NCBI GenBank assembly: GCA_964446585.1
Contig: CAYUPI010000007.1
Coordinates: 62,001 to 126,000 of the forward strand
From: CAYUPI01 sp964446585
GTDB taxonomy: Bacteria > Verrucomicrobiota > Verrucomicrobiia > Limisphaerales > UBA8199
DNA length: 64,000 nt
Reading direction: 5' to 3'
The notes below the pieces were generated by a model that ran no database searches, was not told where the DNA came from, and saw only the letters and a list, made by a program, of their open reading frames with translations. Position 1 is the stretch's first letter. Each line of letters begins with the position of its first letter. Below, one piece after another: positions 8,793 to 16,718 of the stretch. The translations under genes were made by a program, and so were the position numbers.

Positions 8793-9682
8793 TTCTTTGC
8801 CTCCATGCGTTCGATACATATCAGTAGCTGAATAAGTATATAAATCTTTCGGTTGTTCAGTCGCCTCCTACTTATGTGAAAGACGCTTGCGCCCGATACC
8901 GCCTCGTCATATCGAGTCCGACTGGCCGCCAATGCTCTCTGGTTTAGCGCTGAATGTGAATGTAAGGTTGGGCAATAGACAGCGAGGCGATTAGGTGCCG
9001 CAAAGACAACCAACTCGCCTGAACCGAGAGCGCATTTGAGCGTGGTCCTGAATGCGGTGAACGCGGTGAAATGTGGGAGATTGACATCATTCGACGCGGT
9101 ACATATTTGCCCAAGATGGAACGAACGCTGATTTTTCGGTCGAATTTAGCTGCCGACAAACCGCTTCAACAGTTCAGTGCGAAATTCTACGATTGCTACA
9201 ACTGTACGGCGAGCTCGGTGCTCCTTTGCAGGACGGTAGTTTAAGGTCCAATTGTGTTGCCTCTCACGCAGAACCCGGGAAATCGTCCACCTTGCCCACG
9301 GCCGGCATCGAATAAATGTCTTCTGACATTCGAACCTGACATTTTCACACAAATAATCATAACTGGTTGAATCACAACGAGGTTCCACCGGCAAAAAATT
9401 CTGAGCTTACTCCAAGCGCGCTGGGGGGCCCGCAAATCCCCACCCTCGGACCAATAACCATCGCTATTCCTGCTCAAAAACCTGGTTCGTGAACTTCGGC
9501 GTCCGGCAATTCTCCGAAACCCTGCGGACGAATTTCTCCGGAACGCCTCCCGGCTCCCAGGCCCGAATCTCGATGGTAATTGTTACAACTAAATTTCCGA
9601 GCCGTGCAAAAATCTGCGAATGTTCCCTACTATTGATAGCTGGCAAAGTGTGTGTACAATTTTCAAAAGCGCTCGGTGTTCA
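8793..9682. other. Gene-poor accessory DNA
   Basis: Only short overlapping frames without recognisable products. A nonamer-like repeat, GAATGCGGTGAACGCGGTGA, lies near 9049. I see no RNA gene or complete mobile element. Confidence 0.4.
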
Positions 9683-10216
9683 ATGAAGTGCAAACCCACG
9701 GAAAATAGTCCCATCAATATGGAACTGCCGACGGCGCAGGGCGACCGATGCCCTTATTGCCAGAGCAATCGCTGGATTTACATCGAGAGCAGCGGCACCA
9801 TGAAGCGGTACGACGCTTCACGAGGAACAATGAGAGACATTAGTTTTGCGCGGTACGGCTGTAGCAAATGCGGAGGAGATTTCCTCGTGGAGGATGCGAT
9901 GCGCTTCAAAACGACGAAAGACCCGAACAGATGTCCGCATTGCAGTAGCCCAAAAGTGATCGTCGCGGTCGAGCTTGCACATGGAGTGGTAATAACGTGC
10001 ACCAAGTGTAACAGATTGGGATTATTTTCAGATCCCGGCTTTGAGGGCACGATCACTGAAAAGGACTTGGCAGCAGCAGGTAAGCTAACTCCTGAGGCTT
10101 TGGAGTTCTTTGGCAGGCGTGGCGTCAATTATGAGATTGCGAAAGCGAAAGCTCGTATGGCTGCCGTTAAACGCCCAGGCAACCGGAAACCAATGGGCCG
10201 AACTCCAAAGAGCTAA
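9683..10216 (+). CDS. Zinc-ribbon protein of unknown function
   Basis: 177 residues from ATG 9683; alternatives are 9620 and 9719, and none has a clear ribosome binding site. Four CxxC knuckles are visible: CPYC, CSKC, CPHC and CTKC. They form two zinc ribbons of rubredoxin/TFIIS-like spacing. The C-terminal third is basic and ends in RKPMGRTPKS. Such double ribbons usually bind nucleic acid or serve as structural modules, but there is no specific family match that I can name. It precedes the candidate RNA unit and the conjugation-like operon and may be part of the same accessory island. Confidence 0.65.
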   Translation: MKCKPTENSPINMELPTAQGDRCPYCQSNRWIYIESSGTMKRYDASRGTMRDISFARYGCSKCGGDFLVEDAMRFKTTKDPNRCPHCSSPKVIVAVELAHGVVITCTKCNRLGLFSDPGFEGTITEKDLAAAGKLTPEALEFFGRRGVNYEIAKAKARMAAVKRPGNRKPMGRTPKS

Positions 10217-10351
10217 ACCACTAACCTCTCGCCGCCCATTGCGCGGCCCGTCCGATCCGACAGCCGAAAACAAGATTCTTGCTGCCCCCTCGCGTCAACT
10301 CCAAGCCTGTTCGTCTCTTCATCTAGTCGTCGCCTCCTCTCGTTTTTCGAT

Positions 10352-10379
10352 TTGACAAGCTGTGATACCCACCTAAACT
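10352..10379 (+). promoter_or_regulatory. Sigma-70-like promoter candidate
   Basis: A perfect -35 TTGACA lies at 10352-10357. A 16-bp spacer leads to TAAACT at 10374-10379 (four of six matches). Transcription would begin near 10386 and run into the hairpin region ending in a terminator at 10519. Confidence 0.45.
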
Positions 10380-10385
10380 TGAGCT

Positions 10386-10519
10386 GATATTCGAGTCAGG
10401 GGCTGATTTAAGCTTAAACAGTTTCACCTGACGCGTTGCAAAAAGCAACGCGCCCCGGCTTTGCCCAAGGGCTGGATGCAACATTCCGATGAGGGATGCT
10501 GCTCCAGCCTTTTCTTTTT
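10386..10519 (+). ncRNA. Candidate small or leader RNA with terminator
   Basis: Between the promoter-like site and the 10531 gene lie two or three hairpins and no ORF. One is CGCGTTGC-AAAAA-GCAACGCG at 10432-10452. The last is a long stem at 10470-10509 followed by T4CT5. The size (~134 nt), own promoter and own terminator suggest either a free small RNA or a terminating leader (attenuator) for the downstream operon, whose first codon is only 12 bases past the T-run. No known RNA family was recognised. Confidence 0.4.
10470..10519 (+). terminator. Strong intrinsic terminator or attenuator
   Basis: The outer stem GGCTGGA (10470-10476) pairs with TCCAGCC (10503-10509). The inner stem GCAACATTCC (10478-10487) pairs, with one mismatch and one wobble, with GGGATGCTGC (10493-10502) around a GATGA loop. 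TTTTCTTTTT follows at 10510-10519. It would stop transcription just before the 10531 gene. Confidence 0.7.
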
Positions 10520-10551
10520 GATCAGGTTGGTTGCGGCATCCGAATGATTAC

Positions 10552-11073
10552 ATGCCGCGCGAGTTAGGCCAAGCAATCGATGAAATCAGCATCCGATCGC
10601 TAATGCCGTCGGAGGTTGAGAAGCGACTCTTTGGACTAGGTCCATTCAGACTGCAATTGGACAGATGCCGAATTACTGCGCCGTATTGTGTTCGCGAGCG
10701 GCTCGGTCATTTTTGTCGAAGGTTTGTTCTTTCGATTTGGCACGGACCGTCGTTACGAATTGTCCCGGAAGTCCTCTGGATTCCATATCTGGAGCTTGTA
10801 AGAACTCGGATTAGCGATGCTGCTTCGGCTGCCACTGTAATTTCGAACCTCCGACAAACATGCCACGTGCAATCTCTTGATCACCACAGTCGGTGGAACG
10901 TTCCCACGGAAATGGCGTCAAGAGCTGGACTGATATGTGAACACGGCTCGATCGTCCTGCTTCCAAACCAATTTTGGGTGGAAGTTTTATCAGAAAAGAG
11001 GTGGGAAGAATTCGTGTCCCAAACTCTCCAGCTCGCTCGGGGAACCGCAGGTCGGGAATTAGCAAATGGATAG
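10552..11073 (+). CDS. Divergent MraZ/AbrB-like protein
   Basis: 173 residues from ATG 10552; a TTG at 10531 would add seven. The sequence seems to contain two swapped-hairpin halves. The first runs LDRCRITAPYCVRERLG to LSIWHGPSLRIVPEVLW; the second, around SIVLLPNQFWVEVLSEKRWE, resembles the MraZ pattern in which a short beta unit precedes EVW...RWEEF. The MraZ DxxxR signature is shortened to LDRCR. If the reading is right it is a DNA-binding regulator heading the operon that follows. The next gene starts inside its 3' end. The family match is by eye and tentative. Confidence 0.5.
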   Translation: MPRELGQAIDEISIRSLMPSEVEKRLFGLGPFRLQLDRCRITAPYCVRERLGHFCRRFVLSIWHGPSLRIVPEVLWIPYLELVRTRISDAASAATVISNLRQTCHVQSLDHHSRWNVPTEMASRAGLICEHGSIVLLPNQFWVEVLSEKRWEEFVSQTLQLARGTAGRELANG

Positions 11074-11320
11074 TGGCGGCACGGCGGTCAATATTTTCAT
11101 CATTTCTCCCGCAAGGTCCCATTCATTCCCAACCAACCCCGTTGCACAAGATATTGCCCACGCGATACTGCTGGCCATGAAAGTCAAAACAGGAACGGAA
11201 ATGGAGAAACCAAGATTGGCGAGCTTCGTAAAAATGCAACAGTCACAAGTAATCTATATTACAAGCCTGGCAAAGAGGACCCGGGTTTGCATCCACGAAG
11301 GCGAAAAACAGCCTAAGTAA
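11066..11320 (+). CDS. Small hypothetical protein
   Basis: 84 residues; its ATG overlaps the end of the preceding gene by eight bases, a coupling-type arrangement. No motif recognised: a mildly hydrophobic N-terminal half (IFIISPARS, AHAILLAMK) and a basic C-terminus. Whether it is a true gene rests mainly on the overlap. Confidence 0.35.
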   Translation: MDSGGTAVNIFIISPARSHSFPTNPVAQDIAHAILLAMKVKTGTEMEKPRLASFVKMQQSQVIYITSLAKRTRVCIHEGEKQPK

Positions 11321-11358
11321 TTCGAGACCCATATTCACGAACATAACTGAAAAGAGCT

Positions 11359-11535
11359 ATGCGCTGGACCAACAGTTCGACAGAAAAATGGGCGGACCTT
11401 CTCCGATTGGCGCTCAAGTTCGTCCTGGTCATCAACGCGTTTATGTTTGCGGTATTTTCGGTATGGTTCACCGCGATGTTTCTGTGGAGGTTGTGCCGCT
11501 ATCTTCTGCGTGCATGGCTTGGTCACCCCTGGTAG
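11359..11535 (+). CDS. 58-residue membrane protein
   Basis: ATG 11359 to TAG 11533-11535. The product has one long hydrophobic helix, roughly residues 17-47 (LALKFVLVINAFMFAVFSVW onwards), flanked by basic residues and ending LRAWLGHPW. Weak purine-rich AAAGAG upstream. It lies 18 bases before the zinc-protein gene in the same direction, so it is probably co-transcribed. It could anchor or regulate the downstream machinery. No family recognised. Confidence 0.5.
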   Translation: MRWTNSSTEKWADLLRLALKFVLVINAFMFAVFSVWFTAMFLWRLCRYLLRAWLGHPW

Positions 11536-11553
11536 TGGAGGCTGGACGTAACC

Positions 11554-12012
11554 ATGGACCGTTTCGATGACATTCATTCCGAGCCGGGAGCCACTGCAAT
11601 CCGACGCGACGCGAACCTCCGTACAACATTCGACGCAGCAGGCCAACGGAAGGATATCCTGCTCGAAGGGAAAGTAATTTCCATGTCCGCTGAGGGCTCT
11701 ATTGATTGCGCAACCACGACATTCACCCATTCGCATCACTGCGGGCACCTGGCCACGGAGCCGATCGGGCATATCTGCGCGGAGGAGGGCTGTGCCCGCA
11801 TTTCGTGCAAGGTGTGCTCGGCAAACGCCCGATGTGCCCGATGCTTCAAGCCACTCTGCTTGGAGCATGTGCAGCAACTGGTGACTCCCAAGGTCACGAC
11901 CAACCTGTGCGAGGGTTGTAAAGCGGCCGTTATCCGAAAACAGCGGTGGACCGCACTTCTGCGTTTCGTTTGCGAGCCATTTATAGATTTCGACTCGCCT
12001 CAGGCACCATGA
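11554..12012 (+). CDS. Cys/His-rich RING- or B-box-like zinc protein, candidate E3-type factor
   Basis: 152 residues. After ~70 residues without clear features comes a dense Cys/His block: ICAEEGCARISCKVC, then CARCFKPLCLEH, then CEGC about 15 residues later. The spacing CxxC-x4-CxxC-x4-C-xx-H...CxxC resembles treble-clef zinc domains such as RING or B-box. Prokaryotic RING-like domains have been described beside E1/E2/JAB genes, and this gene sits upstream of a JAB-E2 fusion and an E1-like gene, so an E3-like adaptor role is plausible but unproven. Its TGA overlaps the ATG of the ATPase gene. Alternative: a zinc protein that binds DNA or the ATPase. Confidence 0.6.
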   Translation: MDRFDDIHSEPGATAIRRDANLRTTFDAAGQRKDILLEGKVISMSAEGSIDCATTTFTHSHHCGHLATEPIGHICAEEGCARISCKVCSANARCARCFKPLCLEHVQQLVTPKVTTNLCEGCKAAVIRKQRWTALLRFVCEPFIDFDSPQAP

Positions 12013-13688
12013 AATCCCCGCATCACAGTTCTGACGATTCCGCTCTTGGGCAAAAAATGCTTTGGGGCCTCAATCACGGGGTCTTTAGACACCGGCTTGG
12101 AGCGTGCCTGAAGCGGGCATGGTCCCTCGGAATTTCAGATTCTGTTATTGGACAACTCGTCGAAGATGAGTTGCGTCCTCTGCGACAGGCGGAAGCACTC
12201 GGCCGCTTGCCGCCGTTCAAAGCGGCGCGCCTCAAGCGGGGGCAAGGCGTGCTTGGCTGGGACATTCACGGTGGCCCCATTTACTTTATGCTCGCCTGGT
12301 TGTTGTCTGGGCTCTTGCTGATATCCACGACAGGCGGTGGAAAATCTAATCTGCTTTGCTCGCTCGTCCTTCAACTTGCTCAACATTGCGTATTTTGGCT
12401 TAGCGAATCATACAAGGACCAACTCAGACAGTTACACCCATTATTAAAACGCCTTGGCATGGAATTGATCATTATCGGCTGTCGCGATTGGCGTTGGAAC
12501 TTGCTGCAGTCGCACATACGCGATGCCCGGCTCCAGCTCACGCTCGTCGTCGATCTGCTGACACGTGGACTGAAGTTGCCGCCGCGGAGCCGGAGTATTC
12601 TGGCCCAAGGCATGCATGAACTGTATCGCCGATTCGGCATTTGGTCAGGCAACCGTGCCGCCTGGCCTACTCTGTTTGACCTTTACGAGTGGGTGCGAGT
12701 TACCCGGGGACTTAATCCTCAAGCGCGTGACGCTATTCTTGACAGGTTAGGCGCGCTGCTCCTCGCTTTGACGCCGGGCTGCGCGGCGTACCGTTTCGGC
12801 TGGAGTTCCTCGGCCTTAGCTCGGCACCACATCCTGTTTGAAATGCGCGGCACCACCGAGACAGCCAAACAAATCTTGCTCAATTCGCTGCTGTTCTCTG
12901 TGTTTTACGGCGAGGTCGAACGTGGTGTGGTTAACGGACCGCCACGCCTAGTCATCGCTTTTGACGACAGCCAGCGGATGTTCGACGTCGGCGCACAAAA
13001 CGAGGACCTGGCATCGATTGATGAGTTGGCTGGCGTCATTCGTGGCACAGGTATCAGTCTTTGGGTCCTAGCCCAGTCAGCGGCCGGATTGTCACGCCGA
13101 CTCATTGCGAATCTGGGCAATAAGATCATCGGGCCGTTAAGCATCCATGAAGATTACGCCAGCCTTGGAGCTGATATGGGATTATCCGCAGAACGGCTTG
13201 ATTGGGCGCGGCTTCGCCTGCGCCCGGGCCAATTTATAGGCCAATTGTCGCAAGAGTGGCGCGAGCCATTTGCGTTCGAGGTACCTCTTCTGGAATTCAA
13301 TGAACCGATGACCGATTTGGACGCGGCTGAAAGTCTGCGAGCGTTGGACACTTTACCCACGGTTTTTGCTGATGAATTTGCCCACTGGCAACCATATCCG
13401 GTCGTCGAACTTCAGTCACCAGTACCACCATCTGTTCTAATTCTGGGCGAAAATGACTTAAGAGTGCTACGCGAAGTGGTCGCCAATCCAGGCAAACCCA
13501 GCAGCTATTATTGCCGTGCTACTCGCCTCAGCGGACGGCGACTCGCAGACATCCGAAAGCGTCTCAGCGAACAGGGATACATCCGCGAACACAAAGTCGC
13601 GCTGTCCTCCCGTGGACGTGCCGCCATTTTACTTGAGCCGCTCGCGCCTGGCGTTGAGGCGCTGCGAGCCAACTCGGAGAATCCCTAA
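12009..13688 (+). CDS. HerA/VirD4-like DNA-pumping ATPase with C-terminal winged helix
   Basis: 559 residues. ATG 12009 overlaps the previous TGA (ATGA), which decides the start. Walker A is ISTTGGGKSNLL (about 105-116). The Walker B-like segment is RLVIAFDDSQRMF (Asp319-Asp320). A sensor-like ISLWVLAQSAAGL follows at about 349. These are features of HerA/FtsK/TraG-type ATPases that move DNA or protein through a ring. A hydrophobic stretch (FMLAWLLSGLLLIS) lies just before Walker A. The C-terminal ~75 residues look like a winged helix-turn-helix (LRVLREVVANPG...ATRLSGRRLADIRKRLSEQG). The second acidic residue being Asp rather than Glu is unusual. It overlaps the nuclease gene by one base, so the two products probably work together. 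Confidence 0.8.
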   Translation: MKSPHHSSDDSALGQKMLWGLNHGVFRHRLGACLKRAWSLGISDSVIGQLVEDELRPLRQAEALGRLPPFKAARLKRGQGVLGWDIHGGPIYFMLAWLLSGLLLISTTGGGKSNLLCSLVLQLAQHCVFWLSESYKDQLRQLHPLLKRLGMELIIIGCRDWRWNLLQSHIRDARLQLTLVVDLLTRGLKLPPRSRSILAQGMHELYRRFGIWSGNRAAWPTLFDLYEWVRVTRGLNPQARDAILDRLGALLLALTPGCAAYRFGWSSSALARHHILFEMRGTTETAKQILLNSLLFSVFYGEVERGVVNGPPRLVIAFDDSQRMFDVGAQNEDLASIDELAGVIRGTGISLWVLAQSAAGLSRRLIANLGNKIIGPLSIHEDYASLGADMGLSAERLDWARLRLRPGQFIGQLSQEWREPFAFEVPLLEFNEPMTDLDAAESLRALDTLPTVFADEFAHWQPYPVVELQSPVPPSVLILGENDLRVLREVVANPGKPSSYYCRATRLSGRRLADIRKRLSEQGYIREHKVALSSRGRAAILLEPLAPGVEALRANSENP

Positions 13689-14125
13689 TGCGAGGCAGAT
13701 TCCTGCACAACAAAGTTATGGTGGCCGCGTTACTGACAGCTCTCCGCTTGCGTGGTTACCCATGTCGTGTTGAACACGCCATAAGGCGGGGCCAGCATCC
13801 CCGTTCGGTTGACATTTTCTTTGTTGCAAACGGCTGCCACGTCGCAATCGAAGTGGAACAAACGACGGCGCGAATTCCTCACGATATTGCCAAGGCCATG
13901 GCACTACGGGTCGATCTTCTCCTGATCGTAGCTCCGAACGCACAGGTTGTCCTCGACGCCCGGGCCGCTGTAGCTGGTCTGACGGCCGCTACTCATCCAG
14001 AGACAATTCGAATTCAAGTCATGCCGCTGGGCACGGCTCTTCAATGGATTGCCAATAATTGTCCAGGCGTAGCTCCGCAGGATGTCATCAGTGGAGTAGG
14101 GGATGCAAACCATCAACCAAACTAA
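13688..14125 (+). CDS. PD-(D/E)XK-like nuclease-fold protein
   Basis: 145 residues, ATG overlapping the ATPase stop by one base. The core RSVDIFFVANGCHVAIEVEQTT has Asp42 and Glu55/Glu57 on adjacent beta strands, followed by a helix (HDIAKAMALRV) and a strand DLLLIVAP. This matches restriction-endonuclease-like folds, except that the canonical Lys is replaced (EVEQ). It may be an active variant or a DNA-binding relic. The pairing of an ATPase with a small nuclease-fold protein suggests DNA processing. Its 3' end overlaps the next gene by 23 bases. Confidence 0.6.
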   Translation: MRGRFLHNKVMVAALLTALRLRGYPCRVEHAIRRGQHPRSVDIFFVANGCHVAIEVEQTTARIPHDIAKAMALRVDLLLIVAPNAQVVLDARAAVAGLTAATHPETIRIQVMPLGTALQWIANNCPGVAPQDVISGVGDANHQPN

Positions 14126-14402
14126 ATTTATGAAAATCCGTTGGAACAACCTGAGCGTGCTCGTTCTCGCACTCGGTGCTCTCATTTTCTTTTTGTGGCA
14201 CCGCGAGGAAGCGCGCGGGTTCTTATCAGCGGCAACACGAATCGGGCCGGACAATTCTACCGGGGATATGACCTTGGGCCTTATCACTATCGGTATCTGC
14301 GGCGCGGTGCTGGTCGCCATTGTAAAAATCTTATGCCAAGGGCGGTCAAACGACCCCCATCCACCTCCTCGCCGCGGTCCACCAACCGACCCGGAAGCGT
14401 GA
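14103..14402 (+). CDS. Small two-helix membrane protein
   Basis: 99 residues with hydrophobic segments at about 16-33 (NLSVLVLALGALIFFLW) and 57-77 (LGLITIGICGAVLVAIVKIL), then a proline-rich basic tail. GGAG upstream favours ATG 14103; ATG 14130 is an alternative. It overlaps the nuclease gene and is likely co-translated. The JAB-E2 fusion downstream also has two membrane helices, so the complex may sit at the membrane. No family recognised. Confidence 0.6.
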   Translation: MQTINQTKFMKIRWNNLSVLVLALGALIFFLWHREEARGFLSAATRIGPDNSTGDMTLGLITIGICGAVLVAIVKILCQGRSNDPHPPPRRGPPTDPEA

Positions 14403-14414
14403 AGGAAGGCATGT

Positions 14415-14717
14415 ATGATTGATAAAACAGTACTGAATTTGTCGAGGCTACCACTCCGATTGAACACCGGCCAAGGCGCAGCTCTACTCGGTGTTCAAGA
14501 ACATGACATGCCCGTCCTGGTGAAAGCCAAGCTTATCACACCCTGCGGGGCTAAGGGCGGCATTGCGCTGAATGCGCCGAAGTATTTTTCATCAAGTCTT
14601 CTGCTCGAATTAATGAGCCATCCGGACTTCGCCGATCGGATCAGCTCTGCCTTAAGTCGCCATTGGAAAACCAAGAATTCGGCCCGATTTAGCAACAAGC
14701 TTAGCACCAACTCTTGA
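14415..14717 (+). CDS. Small HTH-like protein
   Basis: 100 residues with GGAAGG a few bases before the ATG. The segment RLNTGQGAALLGVQEHDMPV, then LVKAKLITPCG and APKYFSSSLLLELMSHPDF, follows the order of an excisionase/MerR-type helix-turn-helix: helix, turn, recognition helix, wing, then a residue choosing the target column. I recall similar short proteins in verrucomicrobial genomes (PARLTAEQ.. ALLGF type). Probably DNA-binding; role in this operon unknown. Confidence 0.5.
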   Translation: MIDKTVLNLSRLPLRLNTGQGAALLGVQEHDMPVLVKAKLITPCGAKGGIALNAPKYFSSSLLLELMSHPDFADRISSALSRHWKTKNSARFSNKLSTNS

Positions 14718-14738
14718 ACGATTGAGCACAGGATTCTT

Positions 14739-16418
14739 ATGAACCACCGTTTAAAATTCCTGCAGAAGCACTTGGGTGATGCAGACCCCGAATGGCCTTG
14801 GCTGCTGCTGCTTTCCGCGAGCGTCTACTTAACCGCCGCCCTGGCCTGCGAAATCACTGAAGGTGAAACATTCCTGGCCTTTTGCGCAGCCCACGCCGAA
14901 TTGTTAAAGGTCCTCTTTGTATTCTTTTGCTCTACCCTGGCCCTTTCTGTAGTTGTCCTCGTCCGCAGCATCCTCAATGTCGACGAGCAGTGGAAAACAA
15001 GCCTGCGCGTCATTCAGACAGCACGTGTGGGGGAGAAACAGCAGTACACATCCCATGAATCGATTGACTTGGGCTGCTCCGCACAACTGGTCCAGCCGGG
15101 TCAAGTACCAAAGGCGACCGGCCCACGCAAGTTTCGCCTGGAGCTGGCAAAAGATCTATTGCCGCAAATCCATCGACACATTACCGATTTCCTCCGCGAG
15201 AATGGGGAGGAGAATGAGACTGGTGGCATATTGGTAGGCGAGTATTCATTCAACGAGAGCAACTCCACGGCAAAGTTCACTATCCGTGGCTTTATCGATG
15301 CCGGACCGAAAGCGGAGTTCTCGCCTGGCAGCATTCTCTTTGACGCCGATTATCAGGCCGAGCAAATGAGGCTGCTTCAACTGGAGCATCGATCGGGCGT
15401 GAATATCGGCTGTATTCACCTTCACCCCGGCAATATGGACGTCTGCTCCGCCGGGGACGCCAGGACGGACTTCGAGGCCGTCCGGAACTCCACCACGAAG
15501 GCATTGATCTTTGGGATCATCACTCGCAATAACGCGCGCAGCTCGCCGGACAGCGTCTTCTTCCAGAATTGCAAGTTTGATTTCTATCTGATGGCTGAAG
15601 AAACCAGTTTTGAGTACGTCCCGCTCAAACCACAAATCCTGGATTTGCCACCGCTGCAATCGTCTAAGGCGGTGGATGCGCTGCGCAAAATTCGAGGACC
15701 GAGCATAGTGTATGACCTTGCAGTCTTACGCCAATTGCCCGGTCTGGGCCAAACGACTCTCCGCAAAACGGGCGAGGGAGACCATGGAGATCTCTTGCTC
15801 ACCACCAACTGCCTCGAAGGGCTAAATGATCTCCATGTCTGGGTTCGGTGCGACGGCAGTCTCGATCTGACCACTGCGGCTGGAGATGGTGAAATGCTCG
15901 CCTTGCACGGGCCTTGGGAACAGCCTGAGAATGGCCGTCAAATCTGGCTCTCACATCTTGTGCTTCTGGGGCGCGGCAAACTAAGCGAGCGCCGTCCCCG
16001 ATTCGGATACCGAATGCACTTCGCGGGATTGCTTGAAAACAAGCATCGCCTGGTTGCGGAAGTTAGGGCGATGAAAGAGCGCTTTGGCGAGCGCGCTGTT
16101 CTTTGTCGCAGCGGCGATACTCTCTTTTGGGAATATGTGATCCATGAAAGTGGCCGGTCGCTGCCGATACAGGTCATCTACCCTGAAACATTTCCAGCGG
16201 AGCCGCCGCAGGTGATCAGTATGAAGCCATTACCGCCATCACCGCACCAGCTTCCTGGGAATACTCTCTGCTGGATTGATACCTACTCCAACCACAGCGG
16301 CTGGAATCCAGCCAGAGATACCGCAGTCATTGCGGTGAATGCCGCACACCGCTGGTTCGTGTGCCTCCTCATTTATCTCAGCAACGGGGGCAGGTGGCCA
16401 GAAGGAGCGGACTTTTGA
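14739..16418 (+). CDS. Membrane-anchored JAB (JAMM) isopeptidase fused to an E2-like conjugating domain
   Basis: 559 residues. Two transmembrane helices (about 20-37 and 55-75) are followed by a JAB domain (about 130-295) with the full JAMM zinc site: Glu160 in NETGGILVGEY, then His227-x-His229-x10-Asp240 (IHLHPGNMDVCSAGD). After an unassigned region (300-430) comes an E2/UBC-like domain: N-terminal helix, strands ending IQVIYPETFPAEPPQV, then HQLPGNTLC with Cys511 as the likely catalytic cysteine and W522. One protein would thus hold both the deconjugating and conjugating activities. An E1-like gene lies downstream. AGGA precedes the ATG. I know of bacterial JAB-E2 associations, but not of this membrane fusion. 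Confidence 0.85.
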   Translation: MNHRLKFLQKHLGDADPEWPWLLLLSASVYLTAALACEITEGETFLAFCAAHAELLKVLFVFFCSTLALSVVVLVRSILNVDEQWKTSLRVIQTARVGEKQQYTSHESIDLGCSAQLVQPGQVPKATGPRKFRLELAKDLLPQIHRHITDFLRENGEENETGGILVGEYSFNESNSTAKFTIRGFIDAGPKAEFSPGSILFDADYQAEQMRLLQLEHRSGVNIGCIHLHPGNMDVCSAGDARTDFEAVRNSTTKALIFGIITRNNARSSPDSVFFQNCKFDFYLMAEETSFEYVPLKPQILDLPPLQSSKAVDALRKIRGPSIVYDLAVLRQLPGLGQTTLRKTGEGDHGDLLLTTNCLEGLNDLHVWVRCDGSLDLTTAAGDGEMLALHGPWEQPENGRQIWLSHLVLLGRGKLSERRPRFGYRMHFAGLLENKHRLVAEVRAMKERFGERAVLCRSGDTLFWEYVIHESGRSLPIQVIYPETFPAEPPQVISMKPLPPSPHQLPGNTLCWIDTYSNHSGWNPARDTAVIAVNAAHRWFVCLLIYLSNGGRWPEGADF

Positions 16419-16429
16419 AACGTAAATTT

Positions 16430-16449
16430 TCGGAATCGAGTGATTCCGA
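16430..16449 (+). promoter_or_regulatory. Hairpin between the JAB-E2 gene and the Gly-ended peptide gene
   Basis: TCGGAATC (16430-16437), loop GAGT, GATTCCGA (16442-16449), then TTT. Perfect 8-bp stem in the 64-base gap. It could stabilise or process the downstream short message, or act as a weak terminator. Confidence 0.5.
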
Positions 16450-16482
16450 TTTAGAGAAAAAACCAAATCAAAGAAAATCGTT

Positions 16483-16680
16483 ATGGGAAAACAACATTCA
16501 GACTTCACCCCGCTTGATCCTCAGCGGGCGCAAGAGCTCGAAATGATTATCGACGAAGCCGCACGGCGCAAGGAAGCCGTAGTCATCGATCCGGATGTTG
16601 GTGTTGCTGGTTCAACACCCGCCAACCTGGTCTCCCCAATGGCTAACGCTTTGGTACGATACGGAAAACATTACGGTTGA
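16483..16680 (+). CDS. 65-residue protein with C-terminal Gly, candidate modifier or substrate
   Basis: 65 residues, acidic and helix-prone at the start (DPQRAQELEMIIDEAARRKE), then VVIDPDVGVAGSTPANLV, ending RYGKHYG. It sits exactly between the JAB-E2 gene and the E1-like gene, where ubiquitin-like modifiers are encoded in known bacterial systems, and ends in Gly, the residue E1 enzymes adenylate. It does not obviously show a beta-grasp pattern, so it might instead be a Pup-like disordered tag or a target. A strong terminator follows directly, so it may be expressed far above the E1 gene. No clear ribosome binding site. The modifier role is inference. Confidence 0.55.
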   Translation: MGKQHSDFTPLDPQRAQELEMIIDEAARRKEAVVIDPDVGVAGSTPANLVSPMANALVRYGKHYG

Positions 16681-16718
16681 GGAACCGACACGGTTGTCTT
16701 TGACGGCAACCGAATCAT

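Noticed and set aside
14739..16418. CBASS (Cap2/Cap3) or PRTRC system
   Set aside because: No CD-NTase or effector, no ParB or PRTRC C protein recognised; JAB and E2 are fused here and E1 is separate.
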